Shown piece by piece: positions 12,186-22,733 of a DNA stretch of 64,000 bases. The position numbers and the translations under genes were made by a program. Location of the stretch: NCBI GenBank assembly GCA_037954665.1, contig JBBMOL010000137.1:1488001-1552000 (forward strand), read 5' to 3'. Origin of the DNA: Laguncularia racemosa (taxonomy: Eukaryota > Streptophyta > Magnoliopsida > Myrtales > Combretaceae). Every line of letters begins with the position of its first letter. Position 1 is the first letter of the stretch. The notes under the pieces are model-generated. The model saw only the letters and a program-made list of their open reading frames with translations, ran no database searches and was not told the DNA's origin.

Positions 12186-13159
12186 TATTTATTTATTTAT
12201 TCTAACTTTTATCGGTAATATTCATATTTATTTTTCATTATATTGTCCTATTAAATCGCTCTTCAATTTACCTTTTTATATTGTTACATTTATGATTTCA
12301 TTGCTATTTGTAATCATTGTATATTTTCAACTTTCCATATCTTCACATTAACTTTTTCATTAATTGAGAAATAGAAATAAAATGCAAATAAATGCATGCT
12401 ATACTTTACAAACAAATAAGATGAGAATTAACATTTTTTTTTATTGAAAGACAAATGAATAAAAGAAAAGGCTCGAAATCAAGTGGTTTTTTTATATAGA
12501 AACTTTAGTTTATGGAAATTAATCAACACATTCTTTACAAAGAGATGATCAACAGAGATAGTAATTTGACATAACTTAGGGGTACTTAATGTCTTTCTAA
12601 AACCCTTTTACTAATTTTATGTATTTTGCATCCAATAAATTATTTTTTGTTCATTTTTTTTATATTTCAAATATCTTATTATGTATTCGATTCTAGAATG
12701 TAATGAACTTTTTTCATTATCCATATCTATCTTGTTGTCATTTTCAATTAAGAGATATAAAAATAAAACTTCCAACAATTCAACCTTTATATGGTGTTAC
12801 TATATGGGAATGTTAGTCCCACCAAATCTATAACTTCCTATTTTTGTTTGGATATAGATTATTTAATTTGTAGAAATTTTTTAGTTGTAACGTTATAATT
12901 TGCAAATAAATAACTAAGCAGTAAAAAATTGATATTTCTTTCTTTTTTTTTCTTTTTTCTTTTAATAAGATACATTATTAAAAGCAACAAAACCTTAAAA
13001 CTGAAATTAAGAACAACTTATTAGTAAAAATAAAAATTATATAATGTGAATAATTAATGAAATGGAACTATATAAAGATGAATGACTAAGAGAAAGGATG
13101 GAATTTGAATGATTTTTTGTTTTATGAAAAGTTTAATTTATGGAATTCAATCTTTATGA
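12186..13159. other. AT-rich DNA, no gene seen
   Basis: Nothing but low-complexity A/T-rich sequence. A partial relative of the next repeat array ('gatgatcaacagagatagtaa') occurs near 12545. Confidence 0.4.
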
Positions 13160-13690
13160 ATAGTTGATCAACGAAGATAGGAATTAACGTCTCATTATTA
13201 TGGAAATTTAAAAATGTGAATGTTTGTACGTCTTTAAAGAAATTTAAAGAAGTAATATTTCTCAAAATTAGATGGTAATTTTTTTTTTCAAAATTAAAGA
13301 GATAATAAATGCATGAAAATATAAATTAAGAGATGATTGATGAAGATAGGAATTAACGTTTCATTATTATGGAAATTTAATAACGTCAACATTTCTATCT
13401 TTTTAAGGAAAATTGGAGGGGTAATGATTACTCAAAATTAAAGAAATAATAAAAGCATAAAAATAGGAATTCAAAACAATCAATAGAAAAATGAATCAAC
13501 ATTTTATTATAAAAATTTAAAATTGTAAACGCTTATATGTCTATTGTCTTTGGGAACTTAGGGAGCAATGATTTCTCATGATTAAATGGGAAATGAAAGC
13601 ATATAAATTCGAATTTAGAGCAATTGATTAGTGAAAATAAAAGTAATAAACATAAAAGTGAATCATTAATGGTAAAAACAATATGTTTCA
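13160..13690. repeat. Decayed tandem repeat, units about 143-169 bp, three to four copies
   Basis: The segment 'gatgaagataggaattaacgt' and variants begin near 13170, 13338 and 13482, with a weaker copy near 13620. 'cattattatggaaattta' follows each of the first copies. The spacing between the 'gaattaacgt' cores is 169 and then 143. Divergence is high, so it is an old local satellite. Confidence 0.5.
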
Positions 13691-14029
13691 TTGGCAGTCG
13701 AATACTAAAAAGGTAATTTAATACTATGATATGAAAGTCTGATGAGATAACTAAAAATTCCTTTTATTTTTCTATGATATTGGTAAGATGATAAAAGATA
13801 GCAAATCACTACTAAATAGAAATATATAATATATAATATAGTTTATGCATGATATAGAATATATAATGCTTCTATTTTGTATGACCATTTAATCTTTTAA
13901 TTCATAAAATACTTATATTTTTCATATTGTCATTTTGATCTCATTACTATTAAAGATTATTTTCTTTTAATTTGTATCTTAAAGACATGCCCTTTACATA
14001 ATTTTATTGTATTATTAATGTATTTTCAT

Positions 14030-14230
14030 AATTTTATTTGTCAAATCATATTATAATATATAGTTTTAGAAGCTTTTTCCTTTTTATTGCATCATTAATG
14101 TATTTCCATAATTTTATTTGTCAAATCATTATATATAGAGTTTTGGAAACTCTTTATTTTTTGTATTCTATTGTTTTATGATATCATTAATGCATTTTTA
14201 TAAATCTTTTACCTTTTGAGTAATGCATTT
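14030..14230. repeat. Second block of the approximately 95-bp repeat family
   Basis: Two copies of the 'tagttttagaagct' unit at 14062 and 14139 are followed by 'catcattaatgtatttccataatttt', as in the array at 11790-12185. The spacing of 77 shows an internal deletion. Confidence 0.5.
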
Positions 14231-14840
14231 TATATTATATTTTCATTAATTTCCATTCATTACATTTAGTATTAATCATTATTATTAATAATTTGAGTTT
14301 ACATTATAATTCATTTCAAACAATACATGTGAAATACACAAGTTACTCTTACATATTTGTATGATGCTGGATTTGATATTTTGATTTGACCAATTTGGGC
14401 TAAATCCAAATATTACAAATTTAGTATGTTTCTACATGTTCCAATTTACTAATGTTGTCACTAAAGTATCTTGTCAAGATGCTTTTAGCAACCTAATTTA
14501 TAAGGTTGGACTTTTTCATGTTGATTGATAGAGCTATTTTATACTAAATCTTTATAGTATGAATTGTGTTAATTTATTATTGATTTTATAGAAATCATAA
14601 GGAAATAGTACTTAATTTTATTATGGTAATAAATCAGGCTTAATGGAGTCAAGAGTGCTAATTCAAGTGATTTAGAGAAGTCATCTACAATTTGGATCAA
14701 AGACAAGGATTTACACCGCCGGAGGAAAGTACATGGGCTTGTATTTGAAGTACACGGCCGTGTACTTGGTTTGAAATCAACAGAAACATACACGGTTGAA
14801 GTACACGACCGTGTATCTGTCTTGAAGAACCAACAGAAGG

Positions 14841-15060
14841 AGGCACGATTTGTGATCTAGCCGTGGTGGAAGCCGTGCCATACATTGAACAAGGATGAGG
14901 AAATGTGGATTATTGACCAGAGGGAGGCAGGGTTTGTGATCTAGCCGTGGTGGAAGTCGTGCCATACACTGAACAAGGATGAGGAAATGTGGATTATTGA
15001 CCAGAGGGAAGCACGGTTCGAAATCTGGCCGTGTTGGTGGGCATGCCAGGCGTACGTTAT
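14841..15060 (+). repeat. 84-bp tandem repeat inside the element A LTR
   Basis: Units start at 14841, 14925 and 15009, exactly 84 apart; the third is partial. Each carries GCCGTGGTGGAAG(C/T)CGTGCC and 'gaggaaatgtggattattga'. The 3' LTR has the same array at 23049, 23133 and 23217. Since 84 is divisible by three, the minus strand stays open across it as a 28-residue repeat; that frame is not considered a gene. Confidence 0.85.
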
Positions 15061-15141
15061 TCACTTCTTGAGATTTACTTGGAAAAGGAAATATATATTC
15101 GTATCTTGCTAGTTGAAGATCCTTTGCCATTCCCTTAACAG

Positions 15142-15150
15142 TATAAATAG
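15142..15150 (+). promoter_or_regulatory. TATA box of element A LTR
   Basis: TATAAATAG follows a CG-rich U3 and precedes the presumed R region. The same box lies at 23350-23358 in the 3' LTR. It marks the Pol II promoter of the element. Confidence 0.6.
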
Positions 15151-16077
15151 AACCAACCCTAGAGGAGAAAGGAAGGTTTTTTGGACAAGAAGGAGAGGCA
15201 GAGCAAGGGAGATTGGAAACAAAGACTTTTCATGTTTTCACTTTTAATTTTCGTTTTGAGGATGAACATGTGTAGCTAAGTAGATTTTCTAGCTAAAGGA
15301 TCATTGAAGTTTAATTCTTCATGAATTATGAGATCTAATTGATTTATCTTTACTCTATTCTTTGTTTTTGATATTTATATATCTTCTGAATGTTTTGTTA
15401 ATGTTATCTTAGTTAATTGGTATGAATTAGAGCTCTTCTACTCAATTAGCAAGTTAATATATTGTCAACTAGTACGTCAGATCCGTAATTGTTTGATAGT
15501 TCTAGTTTCTGTGACACAATGACATGTTTGATTATAAATTAGATAGTCAAATTCATGTTATGGAGATATATGATCTTGTTTAAATAGGTTATCTTATAAT
15601 CTACTGGCATGAATTGGTAATCTCTCTAGTTTTTTTTTTTTTTTAATGCTATTGATAGATTAAATCCTAAGAACTTGTTTAGGGTTGTTTAATCAATAAG
15701 AGAAGTAATAAAAAAGCTTGTTTTGATTATCAAGAAAGTAATGAGAGATAGGTTATTAGAGCTTGTTAATAACCATAACCAATTTATCTTAGATAAAGAA
15801 TAGAAAATATTTGCATCAATGATCAGTTCTATGAATTAAACTATAGTGATTCCTTTGGTTAGGCTTTTATCATTATTCAATTTTTATTATCTGATTTCAA
15901 TATTATTTTCATTCACAAACAAAACCCCCTCATTCTTCTTTTCCTCTCTATTCTCTTTTAATAGAAATATATTTAACCAATCCCTGTGGATACGACCCTA
16001 CTCACTACTATACACAAATCATATAATTGTCTAGGAGTAGGTTTTTATTTTTGTTGGATTCGACACCCATCAAAATT

Positions 16078-16095
16078 TGGCGCCGCTGCCGGGGA
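16078..16095 (+). other. Primer-binding site of element A, tRNA-Asp type
   Basis: TGGCGCCGCTGCCGGGGA lies five bases after the LTR end. It matches the complement of the plant tRNA-Asp 3' end, the usual Athila-type primer, with one difference. Confidence 0.8.
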
Positions 16096-16125
16096 TTGGC
16101 GTCAAATTTATTTTTATTCTTGCAT

Positions 16126-17500
16126 GACTCATTCTTCTCATATAAGTGAACTCACTTATAATCCAGAGATTGAGAAGACTTTTAAGAGACTGCGAAGAGA
16201 AGCTAGGCTGCGTAAAAAAGAAACCGTATCATCTTCATCCCTGGATTGAACTTGGCATTGGATTTGTCTGATTCATCCATTGATTCTGAAAAAGAAGAAG
16301 ATATGGTAAATCTTGAAAGAACATTAAGAGAATTGGCTGCACCGGATGTGAATCAACAACCACTTTGTATTCAATATCCTGAATTGGCTGTTGAATTTGA
16401 GTTGAAATCTGGTTTGATACATCTGCTACCCACCTTTCAAGGTCTTGAGAATGAAGATCCTCACAAACATTTGAAAGAGTTTCATATAGTGTGTTCTAGT
16501 ATGAGGCCGCAAGGAATATCCGACAATCAAATCAAGTTACGTGCTTTTCCATTTTCTTTAAGTACTAGAGCTAAAGATTGGTTGTTTTATTTGCCTCCAG
16601 GTTCTATAACTACTTGGACAGATATGGTGAAACTCTTCCTAGACAAATTTTTCCCCGCGTCTAGAGCCGCTGGTATAAGAAGAGAGATTTGTGGTATCAA
16701 ATAGAGGGACACTGAGACTCTTCATGAGTATTGGGAGGGCTTCAAGCAACTTTGTGCAAGCTGTCCACAACATGGGATATCTGAACAACTTCTCATTCAA
16801 TACTTCTATGAAGGTCTGCTTCCAATGGAGAGGAAGATGATGGATGCTGCTAGTGGAGGCGCCATAGTGAATAAAACCCCTGGTCAAGCTAGGGAATTGA
16901 TCTCCATTATGGCTGCTAATTCGCAACAATTTGGGTATAGGCATGATTCATCTTCAAGGAAGGTAAATGAGGTAAGTGTTTCTAACCTTGAACATCAAAT
17001 TTCTAACCTAACCTCCCTTGTATAGCAGATAGCTCTTGGAAATACACAGCAGGTGAAGGCTTGTGGAATTTGTGCTGCTCCTAATCATCCTACCGACATG
17101 TGTCCCACATTGCAAGATGACAATCATGAGCATGCCAATGCTGTAGGAGGATTCCCAAGACAGCCACAAAGGAAATATGATCCCTACTCGAATACTTATA
17201 ATCCTGGATGGAGGGATCATCCTAACTTCGGATATGGTAATAAACCACAAATTTTCCAACAATCCCAACCTAAGCCATCAAACCAAGTCCCACAAGCTCC
17301 TTCCACTTCAGGTATGTCTCTTGAGGAAATTGTTAAATCGCTTGCTGTTAATACAAAACAATTTCAAGATGAGACAAAGCAGAGCATTCAAAACTTGGAG
17401 AACCAGGTAAGCTAACTTGCTTCTTCTATAAACAGGTTAGAAACTCAAGGTAAGTTACCTTCTCAAACTATCACAAATCCAAAGCAAAGCGCTAATGCAA
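16126..17500 (+). pseudogene. gag: Element A gag, broken
   Basis: Encodes the capsid/nucleocapsid polyprotein. The start 'MTHSSHISELTYNPEIEKT' is in one frame and a one-base shift near 16246 moves to the next. The capsid core is recognisable around 16420-16920 (EDPHKHLKEF, LRAFPFSL, AKDWLFYLPPGSI, FPASRAAGIRREI). A zinc knuckle C-x2-C-x4-H-x4-C occupies 17062-17103. In-frame stops at about 16702 (TAG), 17023 (TAG) and 17413 (TAA) are all explained by C-to-T change of CAG or CAA. It cannot make full-length Gag. Confidence 0.85.
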
Positions 17501-17505
17501 TTACC

Positions 17506-18578
17506 TTGAGAAGTGGAACAGAATTGCAGGGATCAAATGAGAAAGGACACCGAACTAATCTTGAGGAAGAGACTGAGAAAGAGATTTCGACTCAGAGCCA
17601 GCAGAAAAACCAGACCAGAGGATCCCTCGTTGAACCACCAAAGGTCATGGTGACAGCACCCCCTTTCCCTTCTAGATTAGCAAAATCCAAGAATGAAGTT
17701 GAAGAAAAAGAGATTCTTGAAACTTTTCGCAAAGTTGAGGTAAATATTCCTTTGCTTGATGCAATTAAGCAAGTACCTCGTTATGCTAAATTTCTCAAAG
17801 AATTGTGCACTAACAAAAGAAAGCTGAAAGGTAATGAAAAGATTAGTGTGGGTGAGAATGTTTCAGCTATTCTTCAGAAGAAGCTTCCTCCTAAATGTAA
17901 GGATCCAGGTATGTTTACTATTCCTTGCAAAATAGGTAATCTTGGAATCACTAAAGCTATGTGTGATCTAGGAGCTTCAATCAATGTCATGCTTTTGTCT
18001 GTTTATCAAGGTTTGAATGTTGGTCCCTTGAAGGAAACATGTGTTATTGTTCAACTTGCTGATAGGTCCAATGTTTATCTTGAGGGAGTTCTGGAAGATG
18101 TTTTAGTACAAGTTAATGGGTTGTTTTCCCTACAGATTTTTATGTGCTTGACATGGAGAATGATGATTCTCATAATTCATCAATGATATTATTAGGGAGA
18201 CCATTTCTTAAGACATCCAGAACGAAAATTGATGTACATGACGGTAACCTCACTATGGAGTTTGATGGTGAAGTGATTACATTTAACATTTATGATGCCA
18301 TGAAATATCCTAGTGATATCTCTCCTGTTTTTGTTGTGGATGTTATTGATCCATTAACACAGGCTACATTTGACTTGATAGATGATGATGAGTTGAAAAT
18401 TGTACTTAATAGGAGTCTTACTATTAATGCATTGAAAACTCTTCAGGAGAAGCTTGTAATGTCCTTTGATTTGCAGGACATGATTTGGGAGCTAGAATCG
18501 TTAAAACCTATTAGGTATGGTGTGTCCTACATTAATTTACCCCCTTCTAACACAAGACTTCTTCCCTCTATTGTGTAG
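17506..18578 (+). pseudogene. pol: Element A aspartic protease region, broken
   Basis: The retroviral-type protease that cuts Gag-Pol. 'LPPKCKDPGMFTIPCKIG' leads into the active-site DLGASI at 17965-17982. A flap-like 'VQLADRSNVYLEGVLEDVLV' and the later 'LLGRPFLKTSRTKIDVHDG' strand follow. A one-base frameshift near 18120-18144 splits it. A TAG at 18576-18578 (consistent with CAG) separates it from reverse transcriptase. Confidence 0.85.
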
Positions 18579-19970
18579 GCACCAAAGCTGGAATTAAAAC
18601 CCTTACCCGAACATCTAAAGTACATTTTCTTAGGAGAAAATGAGACTCTTGCTGTGATAGTCTCTAACAAACTAAGTTCTTTAGAAGAAGAAAAGTTGAT
18701 TCGGGTGTTGAGAGAGTATAAAGAAGCCATTGGATGGTCCATAGCTGATATCAAAGGACTAAGCCCCTCCACATGCATGCACAAGATATTAATGGAAAAT
18801 AATTGCAAACCTTTAAGGGAAGTTCAGCGTCGTTTGAACCCTCCTATGATGGAAGTAGTTAAGAAAGAGATCTTGAAACTTCTTGATGCAGGTATGATCT
18901 ATCCAATTTCCGATAGCAAATGGGTAAGTCCAATTCAAGTTGTTCCAAAGAAAACGGGCATAACTGTGATTGAAAACTCTGATGGTTTTCATCAAATACC
19001 AGTGGCGCCGGAAGATTAAGAGAAGACTACTTTCACATGTCCATTTGGTACCTTTGCATATCGAAGGATGCCTTTTGGGCTCTGCAATGCCCTTGCCACA
19101 TTCCAAAGGTGTATGGTTAGTATATTTTCAAATTATGTGGAGAATATCATAGAGGTTTTCATGGATGACTTCACTGTCTATGGTAACTCTTTTGATTCAT
19201 GTTTGACTAACCTTACAAAAGTGCTTTAAAGATGTATAGATAAGAGTCTTGTGTTGAACAATGAAAAATGTCACTTTATGGTTGAACAGAGTCTAATTCT
19301 AGGTCATATTGTATCTTCTAAGGGACTTGAAGTCGATAAAGCTAAAGTAGAATTGATTAAATCTCTACCTTACCCTGTAAGTGTACGGGAAATTCGCTCT
19401 TTTCTTGGGAGTGCAGGATTCTATCGACGCTTCATCAAGGATTTTTCCAAGATTACTCAACCCCTATGTAGATTGCTGCAAAAAGAAATGACATTTGAGT
19501 TCGATGAAGCCTACAAGCATGCTTTTGACACATTGAGGGATAAGTTAACTTCTGCTCTAATCATCCAACCACCTGACTGGAACCTTCCCTTTGAAATTAT
19601 GTGTGATGCGAGCAATTATGCAGTTGGACCTGTTCTTGGCCAAAGAGTTGGAAGAGCTTCTCATGTAATTTATTATGCTTCCAGAACATTAGATAGTGCT
19701 CAATGCAACTATTCCACAACGGAAAAAGAACTCTTGGCTGTTGTTTTTGCATTAGAAAAATTCATATCATATTTACTTGGTACTAAGGTAATTGTTTACT
19801 CTGATCATGCAGCTCTCAAGTACCTGCTCGCAAAGAAGGAGGCGAAACCAAGACTTATTCGATGGATACTCTTATTACAAGAGTTTGATATGGAAATACG
19901 CGATAGGAAAGGCTCCGAAAACTTAGTTGCCGACCACCTCAGTAGAATACTTATCAGTGAAGGGTCAATA
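18579..19970 (+). pseudogene. pol: Element A reverse transcriptase and RNase H, RT internally deleted
   Basis: Reverse transcriptase starts from 'LKPLPEHLKYIFLG'. 'SPIQVVPKKTGITVIENS' jumps straight to 'DGFHQIPVAPED' near 18981-18990. The usual 'RVCIDYRKLN...LDGFSGY' block, some 60-70 residues with the first catalytic Asp, is missing. The FMDD catalytic box is at 19158-19169. TAA stops at about 19017 and near 19226 match CAA. RNase H follows with 'MCDASNYAVGPVLGQ', 'TTEKELLAVVFALEKF' and 'VYSDHAALKYLL'. The deletion alone makes this RT inactive. Confidence 0.88.
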
Positions 19971-20059
19971 CCACTACAAGATGATTTTCCAGATGAGCAT
20001 CTCTTTTCTATTCAAAAGACAATTCCTTGGTATGCTGATATTGTCAACTATTTGGTTAC

Positions 20060-21324
20060 TAAGACACTACCAAGTGATTTGTCTAGGGCTCAAAAAGATA
20101 AAATTAAAAGTGATGCTAAGTACTATGTATGGGATGATTCGTATTTGTGGAAACATTGTGCTGATCAAATCATTAGAAGGTGTATCTCTCAAGACGATAT
20201 TCCTTCTGTCTTGCAATTTTGTCACTCATATGCATGTGGTGGACATTTTGGCCCTAAGAGGACAACTCAAAAAGTGTTAGGGTCCGGTTTGTTTTGGCCT
20301 ACATTGTTTCGTGATTCTTTTATGTTTTGTAAGTCTTGTGAATGATGTCAAAAAGTTGGCAACTTAGGACATAGAGACCAAATGCCACTTACCCCTATTC
20401 TTGCTTGTGAAATATTTGATATATGGGGTATTGACTTCATGGGTCTTTTTCCTCTTTCTTTCGGTAATGTTTACGTGCTTCTTGCTGTGGATTATGTCTC
20501 AAAGTGGGTGGAAGCCAAAGCGACCCGAACGAATGATGCCAAAGTTGTTGTGGATTTTGTTAAATATCATATTTTTGCTAAGTTCGGGACACCAAAGGCT
20601 CTTATCAGTGATCGTGGCACACACTTTTGTAATAGAGTAGTGAAAACTCTACTTAAAAAGTACAAGGTTAGTCATCGCACTTCCACTGCATACCACCCTC
20701 AAACCAATGGATTGGCAGAAGTCTCAAATCGAGAAATCAAGTCTATTATGGAAAAAACTGTCAATCTAAGTAGGAAGGATTGGAGAACAAGACTTGAAGA
20801 TGCATTATGGGCCTACCGGACAACTTACAAGACCCCTATAGGTATGTTTCCTTACCGTTTGATATTTGGCAAACCATGTCACCTCCCTGTGGAGTTGGAA
20901 CATAGGGCGTACTGGGCTGTAAAACAATGTAACATGCAAATGAATGAGGTTGGTGAGCACAGAAAACTTCAATTACAAGAACTTGAGGAAAATTCGAAGA
21001 GAAGCTTATGAGAGTACTAAAATCTACAAGGAAAAAACAAAGGATTTTCATGATCAAATGATTTCTCGAAAGAATTTTTTCGTAGGTCAAAAAGTATTAC
21101 TTTATCATTCTTGATTGAAGTTGTTTTCTGGAAAACTACGATCACGGTGGGTTGGTCCTTTTGTTATCACTAACATATTTTCACATGGTGCAGTTGAGAT
21201 CGCAAGTCTTGAAACTAGTAAGAACTTCAAAGTCAATGGTCATCGCTTGAAACCTTTTTATGAAGGATTTCAATTATGTAATATTGAAGAAACCAGTTTA
21301 ACTTACCCCGAGTATTGTGATTAA
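20060..21324 (+). pseudogene. pol: Element A integrase, broken
   Basis: Inserts cDNA into the genome. The zinc-binding part shows H...H (HSYACGGHFG) and the C-x2-C pair at about 20328-20348, with a TGA at 20343-20345 inside the second pair, consistent with CGA. The catalytic core carries D (GIDFMG), D (ALISDRGTHF) and E (VSNREIKSIMEK). A frame change occurs after 21011, and a TGA at about 21111 precedes the C-terminal 'RSRWVGPFVITNIFSHGAVEI' segment. No chromodomain was seen. Confidence 0.85.
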
Positions 21325-22733
21325 TTACAGGAACGTTTAGCCAAAGACGTTAAAGAAAGGCGCTTCATGGGAGGCAACCCATGTAAAAAAAAAAAAATCA
21401 ATTTATTTTATCTTAGTTTTATTTTGATTTTTTTTTATTAGCTGCAGAAAGGGTACATATCATCAGATGACACTCTCTAGTGCTTAAGGGGAGAACTCCA
21501 ATCACTTTACACTTTATACCAGGGAAGTACCAGTATTTCTTTTCTCTTATTCTCTAATGTTCCTTATACTTTTAATTCCTCTTTAATTGTGTTGAATTAG
21601 GAACAGTGCGGACACTGTTCAAACTAAGTGTGGGGGAGAAGATAATAAAATATAGAGAATAGAGAATTGACTCATACTTTGAATGTTTGTTCTTAAGCAA
21701 TTTTAAACCAAATTTTTCAAAATTTTCATGAAATCCGGAGATTGTACTAAATGTTGTAATAAGTATCTACAAAATGTGAAATTGACTTGTTCAAGTGTTT
21801 TACTCACCTACTACTGTGATTAGAATACTTAGTTAAAATTAAGTAGTGAAATCTTTAAGAAACAAATTTGCCTTGTATTCAGCTTTAGAATTGGAAGTCT
21901 AAGAGTAAGTCTAGTTCTTAAGTGAAAAATAAACAAGTTTACTTCTAGGTTATATTAGTTACTGTATACTCTTTGAAGTTGTTTTTGAAACAATGATAAC
22001 ACTTAGTGAAAGATGTTGAAGAAACTTTTTCCTTAGTAACCCTTTAAAAAAATGTGTGGAAAAAGAATCAAGCATAGCCATTACTCCAATGATTCAAATA
22101 ATTGAGTTAAGAGTATTCGAACTTGAATGTTAGAGTGAGGAAGAGTCCGTAGGGGTATCTTAAAACCCAGTCACTTGAGTGACGAGCTCGGGATGTTGCT
22201 GACTCAATGAACTCACTATAACGATAAGGGCAGAAAAGGCGAAAGTTCATGAAAAGAAGCGGGCAAAAACCCGTCAAAATAGATGCTTGATTAAATCAAA
22301 CGAATATGAATGTAAAAATCATTGAATGAAGTAAGACTTATAATAAAAAGGGAGAAAATCTAGGGAAAGAGTAGATACCATATGCTTTTACTTTGAGTTG
22401 CAAAGATTATATACTTGCTAATATTCAATGAAGTTTAATTGGGTGTTTTTCCTTATTGGATTAAGTATTTACTTTTGGAATAAAAGTTCTTTTGCTAAAC
22501 ATGAGGATTAAAGTTTGTTTTGTTTAGATTAGCTATTAAATTTTGTCTATGGTAATTTAATCACATGAAACCAGTTTGGTTGGAGCAGTAGACATTAAAA
22601 TTACAAGTCATGAATTATAAAAGAATAGATGCTTGAAATGATGAAAAGAAATTTCGTATAATCTATGACAGATTTCTCAATTGATTTGATTCAATTGCTT
22701 GAGGACAAGCAAGAGTTTAAGTGTGGGGGAATT
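21325..22733 (+). other. Element A 3' noncoding tail with extra polypurine tract
   Basis: No env-like frame remains in this 1.4-kb tail. A hairpin CATGGGAGGCAACCCATG (21366-21383) follows the pol end. AAGTGTGGGGGA occurs twice: at 21626-21637, and at 22719-22730 directly before the 3' LTR. Hairpin TTGCTTGAGGACAAGCAA lies at 22695-22712. An internal second polypurine tract is a known habit of Athila/Tat elements. Confidence 0.7.
22719..22730 (+). other. Polypurine tract of element A
   Basis: AAGTGTGGGGGA lies three bases before the TGATAG start of the 3' LTR, where plus-strand DNA synthesis is primed. Confidence 0.75.

Larger units (their letters stand above)
14526..16072 (+). repeat. 5' LTR of element A (1547 bp)
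   Basis: It starts at TGATAGAGC just after TTGAT and ends CCCATCA five bases before the primer site. It contains a perfect 20-bp palindrome (AAGTACACGGCCGTGTACTT, 14748-14767), an 84-bp tandem repeat, a TATA box and a long U5. Confidence 0.95.

Noticed and set aside
14777..15130. Antisense repeat protein in the LTR of element A, also at 22985-23437
   Set aside because: Explained by a tandem DNA repeat of 84 bases; no sign of protein-level selection. Noted only as a curiosity.
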